DNA of 43,460 bases from Candidatus Zixiibacteriota bacterium (GCA_020344395.1 CP070824.1:2351940-2395399); one strand, 5' to 3'. Shown: positions 27,324-37,336, numbered from the stretch's first letter. The notes: a model not told the origin generated them from the letters alone. Numbers and translations: made by a program.

Positions 27324-28547
27324 CTACATTTGCACCAGCCGCTTTACTGTCGAGCCCTGAACCAGCACTGAAAACGCCACTACCACGTAAGTTACGGCCA
27401 CGATAAGGTCTCTGGCCTCGCCGGCTGCGAGCGACAGAGCCAGGGCAATTGATATTCCTCCCCTTAGACCGCCCCAGGTCAGTATGCGTATAGCATTCTG
27501 ACTGAACTGCCGTCTGAATCTGAGAAGACCAACAAACGCCGATACGGATACAAACCTGGCCAGCAGACTCAGTGGAATAGCCACCAACCCGGCAACGAAG
27601 TAACTCCAGCTGAAAGCCAGCACCAGTATTTCCAGGCCGATCCAGGCAAACAGGACGGCATTCAGGATCTCGTCGATCAACTTCCAGAAAGTATCCAGAT
27701 GGTCGCGGGTGACATCAGACATAGCATACATCCGACCGTGATTACCGATCATGAGACCGGCCACAACAATTGCAATCGGACCTGAGGTGTGAATCGCGGT
27801 TGCCAGAGCATACCCCCCGCTCACGAGAGCCAGCGTAATTAGAATCTCTACCGAGTAGTCATCGACATTCTTAAGCAGACGGTATGCGGCCCAGCCGATG
27901 GCAAACCCGAAAACGACCCCGCCTACAGCCTCCTTGAGGAACAAGACAAGTACTGTGTCGATACCGGTAGTCGCTCCGCCGGTGGCTATCCCGACCATAA
28001 CCAGGAACACCACCACACCCACGCCGTCGTTAAACAACGATTCCCCGGCGATCTTGGTTTCAAGGCTCCTGGGTGCTTTGACTGATTTGAGGATTGCCAT
28101 CACCGCAACCGGATCGGTCGGAGCGATGAGAGCACCGAACACCAGGCAGTACATAAATGACAACTGTACATCCAGCACCTGGAATGCGAAGTATAGGGCC
28201 GTGCCGACCATGAAGGTGGTAGCCACAACGCCGACTGTGGCCAAGCCGCCGACTATGTATTTCTGCTCGGACAAATCCTCAAGATTGATTTTCAAGGCCC
28301 CTGCAAACAGCAGGAAACTGAGCATCCCTTTCATAAGTGTTTCAGAGAAGTCGATTCCGGTCAGAAACCGCCCGGCCTGTTCTTCAATGCCGAATCCAAG
28401 CTTGCCCAGTCCGATCAGACACAAAGACAGCGTCAACGCGATCATCATCAGTCCAACCGTGGATGGTAGCCTTACAAATCGATAGTTTATGTAGCTCAGC
28501 AAAGCGGCAATCGTAAGAAAAACGGCAATGATGCTGAAGATGGCCAT
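27324..28547 (-). CDS. Na+/H+ (cation/proton) antiporter, CPA1 family
   Basis: A 407-residue inner-membrane antiporter with about twelve hydrophobic helices. The family signatures are clear: [32 protein letters not shown] and [13 protein letters not shown], the last holding the Asp of the ND ion-binding pair. It should exchange Na+ or K+ for protons, controlling pH and salt. No ribosome binding site is visible before the ATG at 28547. It lacks the cytoplasmic C-terminal extension of longer family members. Confidence 0.95.
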   Translation of the reverse strand: MAIFSIIAVFLTIAALLSYINYRFVRLPSTVGLMMIALTLSLCLIGLGKLGFGIEEQAGRFLTGIDFSETLMKGMLSFLLFAGALKINLEDLSEQKYIVGGLATVGVVATTFMVGTALYFAFQVLDVQLSFMYCLVFGALIAPTDPVAVMAILKSVKAPRSLETKIAGESLFNDGVGVVVFLVMVGIATGGATTGIDTVLVLFLKEAVGGVVFGFAIGWAAYRLLKNVDDYSVEILITLALVSGGYALATAIHTSGPIAIVVAGLMIGNHGRMYAMSDVTRDHLDTFWKLIDEILNAVLFAWIGLEILVLAFSWSYFVAGLVAIPLSLLARFVSVSAFVGLLRFRRQFSQNAIRILTWGGLRGGISIALALSLAAGEARDLIVAVTYVVVAFSVLVQGSTVKRLVQM

Positions 28548-28674
28548 AACAGATCGGTGATTACAAAATCAGTTTCAGCCGCTATTTACCGAGGGGATGT
28601 GTGAGTGTCAACTAAAAGGGATGGCACGTTCATCTTGCACCGGGATACTTGTTTCCAGAGTCAGCGGAGACCGT

Positions 28675-29232
28675 TCAAAACAGAAAAGGAATGAACATTC
28701 TGGTTTTTTTCATATAGTCTCGATATTCATCGCCGAAAAAGTGGATATTCTCAGCTTCCTCCACCCTCGCGGTCATGGTGAAAAAGATGGTAACAATCAC
28801 TGCCAGACAAGAACTCGCCCAGGACGGCTGTTTGAAAAACACACCCCAGGTCCCAATGACACCGGCACTGTATATAGGATGTCGGATGTAACGGTAAGGC
28901 CCGCGCGTCACCAGCCGGGTGGTCCTTTCGACACCTGTCAGCGACGGATCATCACGCTCGCGGCCGGGTCTGCCCATCCTGCGCAACACCAGGAAACTGT
29001 AAAACACCAGGGCCCCGGACGCAGCCAACAGCAACCAGGAGATCACTTGACGGCCACTCAGGGGTGCGTCGAACCAACAGTCAAGGTTCAGTAGTATCAG
29101 AGCCAGGATCGATTCGAAAGCAAAGAACCGATAGAAACCGTGGGCGCGTATGTTGCGCAAAGATCTACGCGACAGCCAAACAAATCCCACTGACACCACA
29201 AGAAATACTATCACCTTCGATTGAATATCCAT
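28675..29232 (-). CDS. Isoprenylcysteine carboxyl methyltransferase-like membrane protein
   Basis: A 185-residue membrane protein of the ICMT/PEMT-like methyltransferase family. The SAM-binding signature is present: RGPYRYIRHPIYSA, then EEAENIHFFGDEYRDYM near the C-terminus. There are about four membrane helices. In bacteria these proteins methylate small or lipid substrates, mostly unknown. The start at 29232 has GGAG 8 bases upstream. It lies 127 bases past the antiporter start on the same strand. Confidence 0.88.
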   Translation of the reverse strand: MDIQSKVIVFLVVSVGFVWLSRRSLRNIRAHGFYRFFAFESILALILLNLDCWFDAPLSGRQVISWLLLAASGALVFYSFLVLRRMGRPGRERDDPSLTGVERTTRLVTRGPYRYIRHPIYSAGVIGTWGVFFKQPSWASSCLAVIVTIFFTMTARVEEAENIHFFGDEYRDYMKKTRMFIPFLF

Positions 29233-29322
29233 GATTCAACTCCGCTCGTCAGGAAATTGAACATAATCCTGCAACTCGCTGGATACGGCCTGATCCTGAT
29301 GCTGTCCTGAGTGGCTCCATAA

Positions 29323-30108
29323 CTACAGTCCCAGTTCCCCCGCTTCAAACTCGAACTTGGACGGCTTCAATCTGATCAGCCACTCAGAATCGGAATCCCC
29401 GGACAGGCTCGCCGGATCGGAAAGGTATTTTTCGTTGACCTCAACGACCAGGCCCGACAGAGGTGTGAGAACAATATGTGATCGAAGATCGGTCGAAAAT
29501 ATCCGGAGATAAACGCTGCCCTGGCGCAATTCGTCTCCTCTGGTCGGCAGGAAGACATTCTGGATACGGCCCGCAGTACTTAGGAAATCACCTGCAGCGC
29601 CCAGAAGGATTGTGCCATCGTCCTCCAGTCTTTTCCAGCCGTACTCACGGATAGCTGTCGGTTGCCTGTCTCTATCCGTCGCACCACTCAAGACGGGAGG
29701 GTCGACCGGACTGGATGAATCGCGAGCCTCAGTTGCATGGACGAATTCCGAGGCACGTTGAAGCACCGAAGTAAGTTCCGATCTGGTGAAAGGCTTGGCC
29801 ACATAATCGAAGGCACCCAGATTGGTTGCCTCAAGGGCGGTGTTGATCGTTGCATAGCCCGTAATCATGATTACCGGGATTTGCGGCGCCCGCTCTTTCA
29901 TAATCTTAAGGAACTCCAGACCGTCCACTTCCGGCATCATCAGATCAGTGAGAATGATATCGATGCTGGTTTCGTCCATTAAAGAAAGTGCTTCTTTGAC
30001 CGAGCGCACCGTATGCAGAGTAAACTCCTCCTTTCTGACATGCTTCCGGATGCTCTCCAGGACTATCCGCTCGTCGTCAATAGCCAGAATGCTGAGGTTA
30101 CGTTTCAT
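29323..30108 (-). CDS. Response regulator with GcvH-like C-terminal domain
   Basis: A 261-residue protein, last in the operon kinase-like protein / histidine kinase / regulator. The receiver domain (1-120) is complete: acidic pair DDE (11-13), phosphorylation site D55 in LTDLMMP, MITGYA, and KPF. A linker leads to a domain (about 170-250) resembling the glycine-cleavage H protein (LTPLSGLVVEVNEKYL), the family that carries lipoate. At the lipoyl-lysine position (ESVKA in GcvH) this protein has TDLRS, so lipoylation is unlikely. There is no DNA-binding domain. The start at 30108 follows GGAGCAGGA; the in-frame ATG at 30144 would overlap the kinase stop. It probably signals by protein contact. 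Confidence 0.88.
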   Translation of the reverse strand: MKRNLSILAIDDERIVLESIRKHVRKEEFTLHTVRSVKEALSLMDETSIDIILTDLMMPEVDGLEFLKIMKERAPQIPVIMITGYATINTALEATNLGAFDYVAKPFTRSELTSVLQRASEFVHATEARDSSSPVDPPVLSGATDRDRQPTAIREYGWKRLEDDGTILLGAAGDFLSTAGRIQNVFLPTRGDELRQGSVYLRIFSTDLRSHIVLTPLSGLVVEVNEKYLSDPASLSGDSDSEWLIRLKPSKFEFEAGELGL

Positions 30109-30140
30109 AATCCTGCTCCAGTATCTCCAACCCTGTATTG

Positions 30141-31958
30141 TCAATCATTACTGCCGGAAGCCGGCAGGACTATCTTAAACACGGCGCCACCTTGTTCGGA
30201 TTCCTCAATCACGATGGTTCCGTGATGACGTTCTGCAATTCCCCAACTGACCGCCAGGCCGAGGCCGTTGGTGCCCTTGGTCGAGAAGAACGGCTCAAAA
30301 ACCCTGTCTGCCAGTTCATCTGGTATGCCCGGACCGTTGTCCTCCACAGCTATGATGCATTTATCCGCAACCACATCATAGCTGGTTCGGAGAGTTATCT
30401 GCCCGTGACCGTCCATCGCGTCGGCTGAGTTGAGCATCAGATTAAGAATGACCTGCTGTAACTGTTGCATGTCACAGAGGATAGAGGGGAGTTTCTCGAC
30501 GAGGTTCTTTGTTATCGAGATATTACGGAATTGAGGCAGCTTGTGCACCAGGAGCAGAGCTTCCTCAACTACACGGTTGGGGTCGCGTTGCTGGAGATCG
30601 AGTTTTTCGAAGCGTGCAAAATCCAGGAGATTTCGCACTATCTCCCTGCACCTGATGGTTTCCCGGACAATTACGCCCAAGTCGTGGCGATATCGATGAT
30701 TGTCAGGCAGTTCCGACATAAGATCTTCGGCAAAAGCGAGAATCCCTGTCAACGGATTGTTGATCTCGTGCGCCACGCCGGCTGCGAGTTTGCCGACGGC
30801 AGCCAGTTTGGCGGCTTGCACCAACTGGTCATTGAGTTCCTTTTCGGACGTAACATCACGAGCGATGGTGCAGATCCCCGTGGTTTCACCGCCATGGTCG
30901 GTTAACGGAAAGCGGACTGTCTGGAAATGGCGATCCCGACCCCTCAGGTGATATACCTCATGATAGGTGCGGTGCCGACTCGACTTGATGACCTCGGTAT
31001 CATGTTCTCGTATTATGCGGGCGACGTTAACCGGCAGTATTTCCTCCGGCTTATGCCCGATGAAATCTCCAGGAGTCAGGCCGAAAGCCTGCGCACATAC
31101 AGGATTGACGATCAGGTAGCGTCCGGTGAGATCTTTTATTGAGATCCAGTCGTGAGCCGAGTCGATAAAACTCTTGAAGCGCTGTTCGGCGCTTTCGATC
31201 TCGCGATGAAGCATGATTCTTTCGGTTATCCGGTGCCATGTTCCAACGACCCCTTCCGGTGATCCGCTCCGCCCGAGGATGGGGGTGTGGATTATCTCCC
31301 AGTATGCTTCCCTTGGCCGGGCTGTCTGCCAGACAATGGACCGCTGACGACCGCTCCGGAGGACATCATCCAGGATGCCCGATATCTCATCACAGGAAGG
31401 GAACAGTTCGGTATTACGCAGCACATCGAAACAGGTACTGCCCTCCACGTTCTCGGCAGTGAACCCGCCAAACTCAAGAAAGGCGGCATTGGTCCGAATC
31501 ACTTTCTTGTCGCGGTCAAAAACGATAATCAGGTCGGGGAGTGTATCAAAAAGACTCTGGAGAAACCGGCGCTCAGTTTCGATCTTCTCCTCGAGCTTGG
31601 TTATCTCCACCAGATGCCATTCTTGTTCTTTCTGGGCATTGGCCAGGTCCCAGAAGATGTGGGCGATGGTGTGGTCGATCAGCCTGACACCGTGGGGAAG
31701 CAGTCGATAGATATCTTCGAGCACTTTGTCACTGCCCGTCAGCTCGATCACCAGTTCGAGATCTTTCCCCCACATCGCCTGGATCAGATCATTGCTGGTG
31801 GGAATGCCGAGTTCCTTCGCCCGCAGCACGCCCGGCGCCCCGGGATCGATATCCACCACGCACTTCACATCGAGTATCAGTTCTCTGAGAAAAGGCCCGG
31901 TAGCCAGGTCGAGGATGCCTATACAGCCCTTCCCAGCGCCTACAATCACAGTTTTCAC
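30141..31958 (-). CDS. Rossmann-PAS-PAS histidine kinase
   Basis: A 605-residue cytoplasmic sensor kinase with no membrane helix. Residues 1-105 are a Rossmann-like fold (VIVGAGKG, then DIDPGAPG and VIELTGSD), as in the dehydrogenase-like N-termini of some Deltaproteobacterial sensor kinases, and may bind NAD(H). A short coiled coil and two PAS domains (about 133-245 and 258-370) follow. The phosphorylated His is H397 in GVAHEINNPL, and the ATPase domain has the N box (NLMLNSADAM), DNGPGIP and GTNGLGL. The start is GTG at 31958, sharing GTGA with the stop of the upstream kinase-like gene; the regulator begins 32 bases after its stop. Together they form a coupled phosphorelay unit. A redox or PAS-cofactor signal is possible. 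Confidence 0.93.
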   Translation of the reverse strand: MKTVIVGAGKGCIGILDLATGPFLRELILDVKCVVDIDPGAPGVLRAKELGIPTSNDLIQAMWGKDLELVIELTGSDKVLEDIYRLLPHGVRLIDHTIAHIFWDLANAQKEQEWHLVEITKLEEKIETERRFLQSLFDTLPDLIIVFDRDKKVIRTNAAFLEFGGFTAENVEGSTCFDVLRNTELFPSCDEISGILDDVLRSGRQRSIVWQTARPREAYWEIIHTPILGRSGSPEGVVGTWHRITERIMLHREIESAEQRFKSFIDSAHDWISIKDLTGRYLIVNPVCAQAFGLTPGDFIGHKPEEILPVNVARIIREHDTEVIKSSRHRTYHEVYHLRGRDRHFQTVRFPLTDHGGETTGICTIARDVTSEKELNDQLVQAAKLAAVGKLAAGVAHEINNPLTGILAFAEDLMSELPDNHRYRHDLGVIVRETIRCREIVRNLLDFARFEKLDLQQRDPNRVVEEALLLVHKLPQFRNISITKNLVEKLPSILCDMQQLQQVILNLMLNSADAMDGHGQITLRTSYDVVADKCIIAVEDNGPGIPDELADRVFEPFFSTKGTNGLGLAVSWGIAERHHGTIVIEESEQGGAVFKIVLPASGSND

Positions 31959-32971
31959 GGCCTGTCCTCCGATGCCGCATTGGCTCCCCTACCATCCACC
32001 GTGGATGCGGGGATGGGAAAATCTGCGTCAAGCATATCCCGGTAGTCACTGATTAATTCATCCATCGTCCCGTAATGTCCTCGTGGTTCGATGGCAAAGT
32101 GCATGAGGATATTGTTAAGACGTTTCGGAATGTATGGAAACAGTTTCCTCATATTGATTATGCGGTACTCGTAGAAGGCGGAGCCATCGCCATGCCCTAG
32201 GCTTCTCTTTATTTTCTGTGAGAATTCGTCGGCTTGAAGGACAACGTGAAAGGATTTAATACCCTGACCCGCAGCGTAGCTGATGATATTACCCATGCTC
32301 CACACATCGAAATCGGACACGTGCTGGTTCAGATCAAAGTCAATCCAGCGGTACTTACCGGTCTCGCTGTCGATAATTATATGATCGTTCCGGATATCAC
32401 CATGGCAGGTATCGTGTTCATGAAGAAACTTGATCGACTCCATACTGTCGGACAGATTGTGAAGGATACGCGGCAGGTCCCGCTGAAAGTATTCTTCATG
32501 TGGCGCGGAATTGTTGTGTATGTGCTGAAAGATAGACGGGCCTCTTATGAAATCGATTATGCGAACATGGTTCCCCGCATCGTCCAACTCCGTAAACCCC
32601 TGCATAAACCGGTGATCGCCTTGAACCAGATTGAGCACACTGGCTTCTTTCTCCGGGCTGCGATAACATCGTATCTTGAAAACGCCGATATGCACGACAA
32701 ACTCCTCGTGGAAGGTCATCTTCAGGATCACTTTGTTCGTCGTTTCAAGGTCTATGGCGCTGAATACCCAGTACTTGGGTTGATCTTCAATGCCAAACCG
32801 CGTCTCATAGCGGTGCCCTTCAATCACGAACTCCCGACCTCCTACCCGGATCACGTTGCCGCGCTGAATTCGCATACAATCGGAGGTGTCCGATATTACT
32901 TTCAACCGGTCTACAGACGGCCAGTTGGTCAGTGTCTTGATGCGAGATCGAAGTCTTTCCAGGTCATTCAT
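31955..32971 (-). CDS. Atypical protein-kinase-like protein
   Basis: A 338-residue cytoplasmic protein with a kinase-like core. The lysine of the N-lobe is in VILKMTFHE. The catalytic loop reads HGDIRNDHIIID, and the magnesium loop reads DFD instead of DFG. The HGD form is shared by choline kinases and aminoglycoside phosphotransferases; the usual loop Asn is His. A glycine-rich loop is not clear, so activity is uncertain. The start at 32971 lacks a strong ribosome binding site. The stop overlaps the histidine-kinase start by GTGA, so it belongs to that signalling operon, perhaps as an input subunit or a Ser/Thr kinase acting on it. Confidence 0.8.
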   Translation of the reverse strand: MNDLERLRSRIKTLTNWPSVDRLKVISDTSDCMRIQRGNVIRVGGREFVIEGHRYETRFGIEDQPKYWVFSAIDLETTNKVILKMTFHEEFVVHIGVFKIRCYRSPEKEASVLNLVQGDHRFMQGFTELDDAGNHVRIIDFIRGPSIFQHIHNNSAPHEEYFQRDLPRILHNLSDSMESIKFLHEHDTCHGDIRNDHIIIDSETGKYRWIDFDLNQHVSDFDVWSMGNIISYAAGQGIKSFHVVLQADEFSQKIKRSLGHGDGSAFYEYRIINMRKLFPYIPKRLNNILMHFAIEPRGHYGTMDELISDYRDMLDADFPIPASTVDGRGANAASEDRP

Positions 32972-33179
32972 CGTCTTGTATCGTCAGTGGCGACGATGTC
33001 GGGTCCGAAGGAACTCATCGATTGCCACTCATGGGGAATGTGACAAAGTTGATCTGCTAAAGCAAGTGTGTAAAATGACGTCCTGGCGGCCCGGTTCCCT
33101 TGCCCCGGTGGTGCCATCTGATAAGAGCCAGGATCCATATTAAGCCGAACGCTCCCTCCTGCGGTTAAACAGGGCATAA

Positions 33180-33215
33180 TTAAAAAAACCGGCAGGCTAT
33201 GCTAAGCCTGCCGGT
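33180..33215 (-). terminator. Rho-independent terminator of cassette 2
   Basis: On the minus strand ACCGGCAGGCT and AGCCTGCCGGT form a perfect 11-bp stem with a 6-base loop, followed by seven T (reverse of 33182-33188). It lies 39 bases past the subtilase stop. Confidence 0.95.
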
Positions 33216-33254
33216 CTGCCTACTACCGGTCGTGGACGAACCGCGACGGTGTTC

Positions 33255-36200
33255 TTATTTCAATAACAGCATCTTGCGCGCTTCAACGAACTCACCGGCT
33301 GTCATTCTGTAGAAGTAGAGTCCTGAGGCCACGGACGTGGCATCCCATTGTACACTGTGATACCCCGCCTCGAGACGGCCATCAATGATGGTGGTCACTT
33401 TTCGTCCAAGGACGTTGTAGACTTCCAACTTGACCTCTGAGGCTGTCGGAAGACCGAAGGCAATGGTCGCCACCGGATTGAACGGGTTAGGATAGTTCTG
33501 GGCCAGGAAATAGTCATCCGGCAGTCCGGTTTCCCCGGCTCCCTTTACAGCAAGCGCGAGAGACCGGTGATCTGCATCCGACGCCGTTGCGGAAACCACC
33601 TCGTAGTTTCCCTCGATCGTCACCAGTTGATTCTCTCCCGCCGGGATGCTGTTGCTGCCATCCAGATCCAGCAATCCGACAACCAGGCGATCATCTCGCT
33701 GACCGACCAGCAGATCAAGCTCGGGTGCGGCGAGGCTGGCTGCATCGGCAGTCCCCCGGCCGGTCAGACTGATCATGATGCCGCGCAACTCGACATCAGA
33801 AGTCAGCGTCAACTCAGTATTGCCGCTCACCTGTCTGGCCTCGAGTGATCCGACCGACCCCGGCAACATGGCCCTGGCCGGCGGCGCGGCATCGGCGCAG
33901 GACGGCAACGGAGCGTAAGTAATGAACAGATGGTCAATCAGAGCCGTCACGTCGGCTATGTCCACGACGCCATCGGGACCGTCCAGCGGTGCCACGTCAG
34001 CCTCACCATACGCCTCAAGAGGCTCCATACTGATAAACAGGTAATCTATCAGTGCCGTCAGATCACCCATATCAACCTCGTAGTCGAAACTGCCATCTAT
34101 ATTACCCCGCGGGACCCCCAAACAGGTGTTGCCAAACGGATCACAGTACAGATTACCTGCTGAAACCGCCAGCACCGGGACTTCGCCTATCACCACTGCG
34201 CCCGGGTTCTCTCCACCATCCAGACGTGAGATAACTGTAGTGTGAGTAGCACCGTCATCCGGTATATCGGTCAGGGCGATATCTATCAACTGCTCCTGGC
34301 TCGACGACGTCAGGGAAAACGTCAGGGTGGCAAAGTGAATGTAATCCCATACGCTGGGAAAGACCTGGTTCTGCGACAGGACAGCAGTCGACGACACCGC
34401 GTCCACCACCGCAAACTCCCTTATCTCGCCGCCAAGATTGTGCCACTGAATGTTGTCGAGAGTCAGGGGTGAAGTGGCGCAGTCATACGAAAAGGCTAAC
34501 GATATACCACCGAAATCATCCGAGGCGTTGATCCAGACTTCTACATCCCAGGTGTCATTACCCGGTGGCACTGACAGGTTCATGAAGCGTACCGTGTCCT
34601 CAGACGTCGGATAACCACCTTCATGCAGAAGTTCGCAGGAGGGCGGTGTGAACGTCCAGAACAGGTAGCTCCACAGTGTCATGAAGTCATTATTGGTGAT
34701 GCCCGGATAGCCATCGATGAGTTCAAGCGACGTATTAGGGGATGGGTCGCAGTCCAGATACAGATAGCCCAAGAACTGAGCGATATCACTTATGTCGATC
34801 CAGCCATCTTCATCGAAGTCGCCGCATGATAGATCTCCCGGAGACAAGCCAACGCTGAGTGGCGCGGCGTGATGGCTTATATCAGATGCAACGGCCGAGA
34901 CGATTTCGTACTCTCCGTCAAGAGTCAGAACCTCAGTCCGCCCGGCCAACAACGTCTGGTCACCATCCAGATCAACGATACCAACGGACACCAGATCGCC
35001 GGTCTGGCCCGATATCAGATCCATGCGATCGCTGAGGGCGCTGGTGATTGCCGTTCCTTCATCACCTTTCAGTTGAATCTGCAGACCGCGAAGTTCTGTC
35101 GAAGAATTGATCCAGACGGTTGTTCTGCCGTCTTCGAACACGGTGCCAATCGAGCCCACCGGGTCGGCCGGAACAGCCGGCGGCGCGGCATCGGCACAGG
35201 ACGGCAACGGAGTGTAAGTGATGAACAGATGATCGATCAGAGCTGTCACATCGGCTATGTCCACCACACCATCGGGACCGTCCAGCGGTGCCACGTCAGC
35301 CTCACCATACGCCTCAAGAGGCTCCATGCTGATAAACAGGTAATCTATCAGAGCCGTCAGATCACCCATATCAACCTCGTAGTCGAAACTGCCGTCAATA
35401 TTACCCCGAGGGATCCCCAGACAGGTGTTGCCAAACGGATCACAGTACAGATTACCTGCTGAAACCGCCAACACCGGGACTTCGCCTATCACCACTGCGC
35501 CCGGGTTCTCCCCACCATCCAGACGTGAGATGACTGTAGTGTGGGTAGCACCGTCATCCGGTATATCGGTCAGGGCGATATCTATCAACTGCTCCTGGTC
35601 CGACGGCGTCAGAGAAAACGTCACCGTGGCAAAGTGAATGTAATCCCATACGGTGGGGAACATCTCGGTCTGAGCCAGAACCGCTGTCGATGACTCGGCA
35701 TCAATCACCGCGAACTCTACCAGAGAGCCTTTCGTCTCGTGCCACTGGACGCTGTCAATAGTCAGCGGTGAAGTGGCACAGTCATATGAAAAGGCCAGCG
35801 AAACACCACCAAAACTATCCGATGCGTTGATCCAGACATCTACATCCCAGGTGTCGTAGCCCGGTGGCACCGAGAGGTTCATGAAGCGTACCGTATCCTC
35901 AGATACCGGGTAGCCACCCTCATGAAGCAGAACACAGGATGGCGGAGTGAACGTCCAGAACAGATAGCTCCACAGCGTCATGAAGTCATTACTGGTGATG
36001 CCGAGATAGCCGTCAATCAGCCCAAGCGACGGATTGGGTGACGGATCACCGTCCAGATAGAGATAGGCGAGAAGCCTGGTAATATCGAGTATGTCGATAC
36101 TGCTGTTCAGATCAAAATCGCCGCACGAATTGTCTGCGGCCGCTGTCAGGGACGCACCTACATCAATGAGCCCGGATCCCAGTTGGCCGGCGTACCCTGT

Positions 36201-37313
36201 ATTAATATTATCGATGTTGACAGCCGTACCCACGATAGCATTCAGGGCTTGATCCCAGGTAGCAGTAGGAACGAGCGCAAACACCAGAGCAGCCTGCCCG
36301 CTCACAAAAGGAGCAGCAAAACTGGTTCCTCCCCACCAGGCATAACCTTCATCCCGGTAAGGGGAGTATACCTCAGTGCCAGGGGCACACACATCAATGT
36401 AATCCCCGAACGAAGAAAAATCGGCCAGCAGGCTCACCGAGTCAATCGCCGCGACGGCCAGCACGTTGGGATCACTGGCCGGGTAATGAGCTTCTCCCAG
36501 CGGTTCGTTGCCGGCCGCAGCCACGACTATAACGTTGTTTTGTTTTGCATAATCGACAGCCTCGGCAATGGCCTCATGATCTGCCGTTGATACCAGCGAA
36601 AGGTTGATCACCTTGCAGCCGTCTGCGATCGCCTGTAAAATCGCTTCTGCAACGACAAAGCCATCCGCTTCACCGTCGACGTCAGTCACACGATAGGCCA
36701 CTATCTGTGCGCTCGGGGCGACCAGATGAATAACGCCGGATACGAAAGTACCGTGGCCGCTGTTGGCCCCACCTGGTTCATCGTTTGCCACAGCGTCCAC
36801 GTCGACGTAATCATATCCGGACACTACCGACCCTTCAAAGGCGGGATGGTCGAGGTCCACACCGCCGTCAAGTACACCTATCTTGACACCTCCGCCGGTC
36901 ACAATCGAATGCACTGTAGGCAAGTCCAACGTTTGCGCAGCCGGCTGGTCCTCGTAGCTCCCCGTTCCGGCGACATCGGAAAAGGGCAGGCTGCTTTGTA
37001 CCGAGTTGAGAGGGTCAATCAAGAAGTTAGGATGACAGAATTGGACCTCAGGCAGCGCCTCTATCTCCGCCGCCAACGCCATCAAATCTCCCGGTGCAAT
37101 TGTATTGACCAGGTGCACCTCGAGTTGAGGCAATTCCTGGACAACGTAGGCTCCGTAGTCCGCTATAACCTGATCAACAGACTGGCCCTCCGCCATCTTG
37201 ATGACCAGCTCCGCGGACGCGAACCTTGGCTCAGCCTGAACAGCCACGGACAACAGCAGGCATATTGCCACAACCGTCGCCATCAGGCTCATGTGCTCAC
37301 TGAGTCGTTTCAT
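33255..37313 (-). CDS. Secreted subtilisin-family protease with cohesin-like and dockerin-like modules (cassette 2)
   Basis: A 1352-residue exported S8 protease, paralogue of the cassette 1 subtilase. After the signal peptide (helix 9-27) a propeptide ends near VQFCHPNF. The catalytic domain has D149 (GVLDGGVD), H187 (SGHGTFVSGV), N269 (AAGNE) and S331 (GTSFAAP). The rest differs from cassette 1: two copies of a 433-residue unit, each with dockerin-like F-hands (DGYxGITxNDFMTLWSYLF), a cohesin-like beta sandwich (TWDVDVWINASD) and another dockerin pair (VDMGDLTALIDYLF). A FlgD-like C-terminal module (NYPNPFNPVATI to KMLLLK) ends it. The ATG at 37313 is chosen because GGAG lies 8 bases upstream; ATG at 37319 is possible, and longer frames overlap the CHAT gene. 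The gap to the CHAT stop is 23 bases. Confidence 0.93.
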   Translation of the reverse strand: MKRLSEHMSLMATVVAICLLLSVAVQAEPRFASAELVIKMAEGQSVDQVIADYGAYVVQELPQLEVHLVNTIAPGDLMALAAEIEALPEVQFCHPNFLIDPLNSVQSSLPFSDVAGTGSYEDQPAAQTLDLPTVHSIVTGGGVKIGVLDGGVDLDHPAFEGSVVSGYDYVDVDAVANDEPGGANSGHGTFVSGVIHLVAPSAQIVAYRVTDVDGEADGFVVAEAILQAIADGCKVINLSLVSTADHEAIAEAVDYAKQNNVIVVAAAGNEPLGEAHYPASDPNVLAVAAIDSVSLLADFSSFGDYIDVCAPGTEVYSPYRDEGYAWWGGTSFAAPFVSGQAALVFALVPTATWDQALNAIVGTAVNIDNINTGYAGQLGSGLIDVGASLTAAADNSCGDFDLNSSIDILDITRLLAYLYLDGDPSPNPSLGLIDGYLGITSNDFMTLWSYLFWTFTPPSCVLLHEGGYPVSEDTVRFMNLSVPPGYDTWDVDVWINASDSFGGVSLAFSYDCATSPLTIDSVQWHETKGSLVEFAVIDAESSTAVLAQTEMFPTVWDYIHFATVTFSLTPSDQEQLIDIALTDIPDDGATHTTVISRLDGGENPGAVVIGEVPVLAVSAGNLYCDPFGNTCLGIPRGNIDGSFDYEVDMGDLTALIDYLFISMEPLEAYGEADVAPLDGPDGVVDIADVTALIDHLFITYTPLPSCADAAPPAVPADPVGSIGTVFEDGRTTVWINSSTELRGLQIQLKGDEGTAITSALSDRMDLISGQTGDLVSVGIVDLDGDQTLLAGRTEVLTLDGEYEIVSAVASDISHHAAPLSVGLSPGDLSCGDFDEDGWIDISDIAQFLGYLYLDCDPSPNTSLELIDGYPGITNNDFMTLWSYLFWTFTPPSCELLHEGGYPTSEDTVRFMNLSVPPGNDTWDVEVWINASDDFGGISLAFSYDCATSPLTLDNIQWHNLGGEIREFAVVDAVSSTAVLSQNQVFPSVWDYIHFATLTFSLTSSSQEQLIDIALTDIPDDGATHTTVISRLDGGENPGAVVIGEVPVLAVSAGNLYCDPFGNTCLGVPRGNIDGSFDYEVDMGDLTALIDYLFISMEPLEAYGEADVAPLDGPDGVVDIADVTALIDHLFITYAPLPSCADAAPPARAMLPGSVGSLEARQVSGNTELTLTSDVELRGIMISLTGRGTADAASLAAPELDLLVGQRDDRLVVGLLDLDGSNSIPAGENQLVTIEGNYEVVSATASDADHRSLALAVKGAGETGLPDDYFLAQNYPNPFNPVATIAFGLPTASEVKLEVYNVLGRKVTTIIDGRLEAGYHSVQWDATSVASGLYFYRMTAGEFVEARKMLLLK
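33881..34826 (-). repeat. Long direct repeat, copy 1, in the cassette 2 subtilase gene
   Basis: About 950 bases closely matching 35180-36125 at an offset of 1299 bases (433 codons). It encodes dockerin, cohesin-like and dockerin segments. Long stretches are nearly identical (for example around 33950-34190), indicating a recent in-frame duplication or gene conversion. Confidence 0.9.
35180..36125 (-). repeat. Long direct repeat, copy 2, in the cassette 2 subtilase gene
   Basis: Partner of the repeat at 33881-34826, with an exact offset of 1299 bases at both ends. The 350 bases between copies encode a region that matches the sequence after copy 1 only weakly, so the original duplication was longer and only this part has stayed alike. 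Confidence 0.9.
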
Positions 37314-37336
37314 GATCATATCTCCTTCTCTTTGCA

